A DNA stretch of 64,000 bases from Streptantibioticus parmotrematis (GTDB taxonomy: Bacteria; Actinomycetota; Actinomycetes; Streptomycetales; Streptomycetaceae), in NCBI RefSeq assembly GCF_019890615.1, contig NZ_JAINVZ010000002.1, positions 248,001 through 312,000 on the forward strand, in the 5' to 3' direction. The notes under the pieces were generated by a model. The model saw nothing but the letters and a program-made list of their open reading frames with translations. It was not told the DNA's origin and did not search any database. Positions within the stretch are counted from its first letter, which is position 1, and the number at the start of each line of letters is the position of its first letter. Below are positions 62,315 to 64,000 of this stretch, piece by piece. The position numbers and the translations under genes are program-made.

Positions 62315-63307
62315 TCAGGCCTGGCGGGCGCGGGACGCGAGGCGGTCGGCGAACGCGGTGACGAGGTCGCGCAGTTCGTCGGGGCGCTCGATGACGAACG
62401 GCCGGTCGAGGGCGGCGAGCAGCGGAGGCAGCCAGTCGAGCCGTTCCGCCCGCAGCTCGACGCGCCACCAGCGTCCGGCCGCCGGGTCGTCCTGGTCCGC
62501 CGCGGGCTCGTGTTCCTCCAACTCCGCGATGCTGGCGGGGAGATGGGCACGGATCCGCTCGACCGTCCCGTGCACCCGCAAGGTCACCTCGTGCCGGTAC
62601 TCGGCCGTGGCGAACGCCGACAACAGGCGCTGTGCCGGGTCGGGACCCGCGGGCGCCTCGAACGAGCCGGGCAGGGTCCGCGCGTCCGCGATGCGATCGA
62701 GCCGGAAGGTCCGGTCCTCGCCGATCCGGGCGTCCTGGCCCGTGACGTACCACCGGCCCCCGTGGACGACGATCCCGTACGCGTGCAGCGTGCGGTCGCT
62801 GCGCCGTCCGTCGCGGTCCGTGTAGCGGATGGAGACCGGTCGGCGGTGGCGCACCGCGTCGGCGACGGCGAGCAGGACGTCGGCGTCCGGGGTGTCGGAC
62901 GCTCCGGGCTGTTCGGTGAAGGCGAGGGATTCCAGGAGCGTGTCGAGGCGACGGGCGATGTGCCGGGGCAGCACCCGCCGGATCTTCGCCGACGCCGTCT
63001 CGTTCGCCGTCTGCTGCGCCGTCGTCAGCCCCGCACGACGGCCGGCGAACAGGCCGAGCAGCACGGCCAGCGCCTCGTCGTCGCTGAACATCAGCGGAGG
63101 CAGGCGGTACCCGGGAGCGAGCCGGTACCCGCCGTAGCGGCCGCGCACCGATTCCACGGGGACGTCCAGGTCGATCAGCTGGTCCACGTAGCGCCGCACG
63201 GTGCGCCCTTCCACACCGAGGCGGTCGGCCAGCTCGGCGACCGTCCGGGTGCCGCCGGACTGCAACAGCTCCAGGAGTGTCAGCACGCGGGCGGTGGGTC
63301 GGGACAT
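62315..63307 (-). CDS. helix-turn-helix WYL-domain transcriptional regulator
   Basis: 330 residues: an N-terminal HTH_11 domain (TRTVAELADRLGVEGRTVRRYV), a WYL-type sensor domain (about 135-210, AYGIVVHGGRWYVTGQD) and a C-terminal WCX segment. Such proteins respond to ligands or single-stranded nucleic acid. It is divergent from the VOC gene by 107 bp and probably represses it. Confidence 0.88.
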   Translation of the reverse strand: MSRPTARVLTLLELLQSGGTRTVAELADRLGVEGRTVRRYVDQLIDLDVPVESVRGRYGGYRLAPGYRLPPLMFSDDEALAVLLGLFAGRRAGLTTAQQTANETASAKIRRVLPRHIARRLDTLLESLAFTEQPGASDTPDADVLLAVADAVRHRRPVSIRYTDRDGRRSDRTLHAYGIVVHGGRWYVTGQDARIGEDRTFRLDRIADARTLPGSFEAPAGPDPAQRLLSAFATAEYRHEVTLRVHGTVERIRAHLPASIAELEEHEPAADQDDPAAGRWWRVELRAERLDWLPPLLAALDRPFVIERPDELRDLVTAFADRLASRARQA

Positions 63308-63414
63308 GTCCGCAGCCTAACGCGAATACAGGACCGATTCTGTCCGGTATCCGTCCTAGGCTGCGAAGCACAGGCCGGAACGTGCGGGCCTTCAGCACAG
63401 CCAAGGAGATTCCC

Positions 63415-63816
63415 ATGGAGTTCGTCTCGATCCGCATCATCACCGACGACGTGGCCCGCCTCGTCGCGTTCTACGAGCGGGCCACGGGGGCGCGGGCGAC
63501 GTGGTTCACCGAGGAGTTCGCCGAACTGAAGACGGCGGCGGGCGCCACCCTCGCGATCGGCGGCACCAGCACCGTCCCGCTGTTCGCCCCGGGCTCCGCC
63601 CGCCCGGCGGACAACCACAGCGTGATCACGGAGTTCCTCGTCGACGACGTGGACCGCGTCCACGAGAGCCTGACCGGCTTCGTCACCGACTTCGTCGCCG
63701 GTCCCACCACGATGCCCTGGGGCAACCGCTCGCTGCTCTTCCGCGACCCCGACGGCAACCTCGTCAACTTCTTCACGCCCGTCACCCCGGCGGCCATCGA
63801 GAAGTTCGCACGCTGA
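63415..63816 (+). CDS. VOC family protein (glyoxalase/bleomycin-resistance fold)
   Basis: 133 residues of two betaalphabetabetabeta modules: EFVSIRIITDDVARLVAFYERATGA at the start and LLFRDPDGNLVNFFTP at the end, with metal-ligand positions as in VOC enzymes. The reaction is unknown. AAGGAG precedes the ATG. It pairs with the divergent WYL regulator. Confidence 0.88.
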   Translation: MEFVSIRIITDDVARLVAFYERATGARATWFTEEFAELKTAAGATLAIGGTSTVPLFAPGSARPADNHSVITEFLVDDVDRVHESLTGFVTDFVAGPTTMPWGNRSLLFRDPDGNLVNFFTPVTPAAIEKFAR

Positions 63817-63831
63817 CGCCTGCGCGGGGCC

Positions 63832-63936
63832 GTGCGCGCGGGAGTCGCCGCCGGCGACGGCGGAGCCGAGGCGTCGCGGCCGTCACCCTGGTCGTCGCGG
63901 GACGAGATCCGGGTGGACGAGTTCCTGGCCCGCTGA
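63832..63936 (+). pseudogene. possible gene remnant after the VOC gene
   Basis: A 34-codon frame ends DEIRVDEFLAR-stop, which looks like the tail of a real protein, but no matching start region is present. It may be a fragment left by deletion or plain chance. Confidence 0.2.
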
Positions 63937-63952
63937 GCGCTAGCGGACACTC

Positions 63953-64000
63953 ATGACCGATGCCATCGACGGCCTGGGCGTGGATCGCGGATCACGGGAT
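63953..64000 (+). CDS. possible start of a gene running off the right edge
   Basis: ATG at 63953 opens 16 codons (MTDAIDGLGVDRGSRD) to the window end, 17 bp after the preceding stop. No clear ribosome site is seen. Too short to identify. Confidence 0.25.
   Translation, partial: MTDAIDGLGVDRGSRD

Overview
The window is chromosomal DNA from a high-GC actinomycete, almost certainly Streptomyces or a close relative. The evidence is the very high GC at third codon positions, the frequent GTG/TTG starts, a mycothiol S-conjugate amidase, the morphogenesis peptide MmpB, a Streptomyces-type histidine ammonia-lyase and the shared acyl-CoA carboxylase genes. From memory the left and right parts follow the gene order of the SCO4919-SCO4990 region of S. 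coelicolor; this was not checked by alignment. No rRNA, tRNA, transposase, integrase or CRISPR array was seen.

Left region (1-16.4 kb), core metabolism and signalling: a truncated flavoprotein oxidoreductase, a DeoR regulator, accA2, a Maf nucleotide pyrophosphatase, mmpB, pccE and pccB, birA, a class III nucleotide cyclase, an enoyl-CoA hydratase, a GAF-GGDEF diguanylate cyclase, hutH, a small LAxTG surface protein, an acidic protein and an L,D-transpeptidase lipoprotein. AccA2, PccB and PccE form acyl-CoA carboxylase, and BirA attaches its biotin.

Middle region (16.4-31.6 kb): a MacB/FtsX-type ABC pair with a four-repeat OmpR-like box upstream, then several regulator/target pairs (AraC/methyltransferase, XRE-MmyB/SDR, MarR/ilvA). 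These are followed by msrA, cystathionine gamma-synthase, a SigE-like sigma factor with a small membrane partner, a DrrAB-type exporter, greA, a DUF4307 protein and mca.

Accessory island (31.7-47.2 kb): the most unusual part is a RiPP biosynthetic cluster at 35.1-44.5 kb. It encodes a 51-56 residue acidic precursor ending in a Cys/Gly/His-rich core with five cysteines, followed by a 17-bp hairpin. Next come a DUF2063/RRE-like partner protein, a second small Cys-containing ORF, a DUF692/MNIO multinuclear iron oxidase, an FAD/NAD(P)-binding oxidoreductase, a 2OG-Fe(II) oxygenase, an ABC exporter and a NodU/CmcH-type carbamoyltransferase. A JmjC/cupin_4 hydroxylase lies just upstream. Each side has a large ATPase-TPR gene: a STAND protein on the left and an AfsR-type SARP-NB-ARC-TPR regulator on the right. 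The combination of MNIO chemistry, two hydroxylases and carbamoylation is not one I can match to a described RiPP class.

Right region (47.5-64 kb): a DUF255 thioredoxin-domain protein, a MFS/TetR drug-efflux pair, a small lipoprotein, a hemolysin-III/PAQR protein, GTP-dependent PEP carboxykinase, an aminotransferase, and a D-amino-acid/sugar-acid module (N-acyl-D-amino-acid deacylase, PLP amino acid deaminase, PfkB kinase, IclR regulator, RidA) with a clear IclR-type operator. The window ends with a WYL regulator, a glyoxalase-fold protein and possibly the first codons of another gene.
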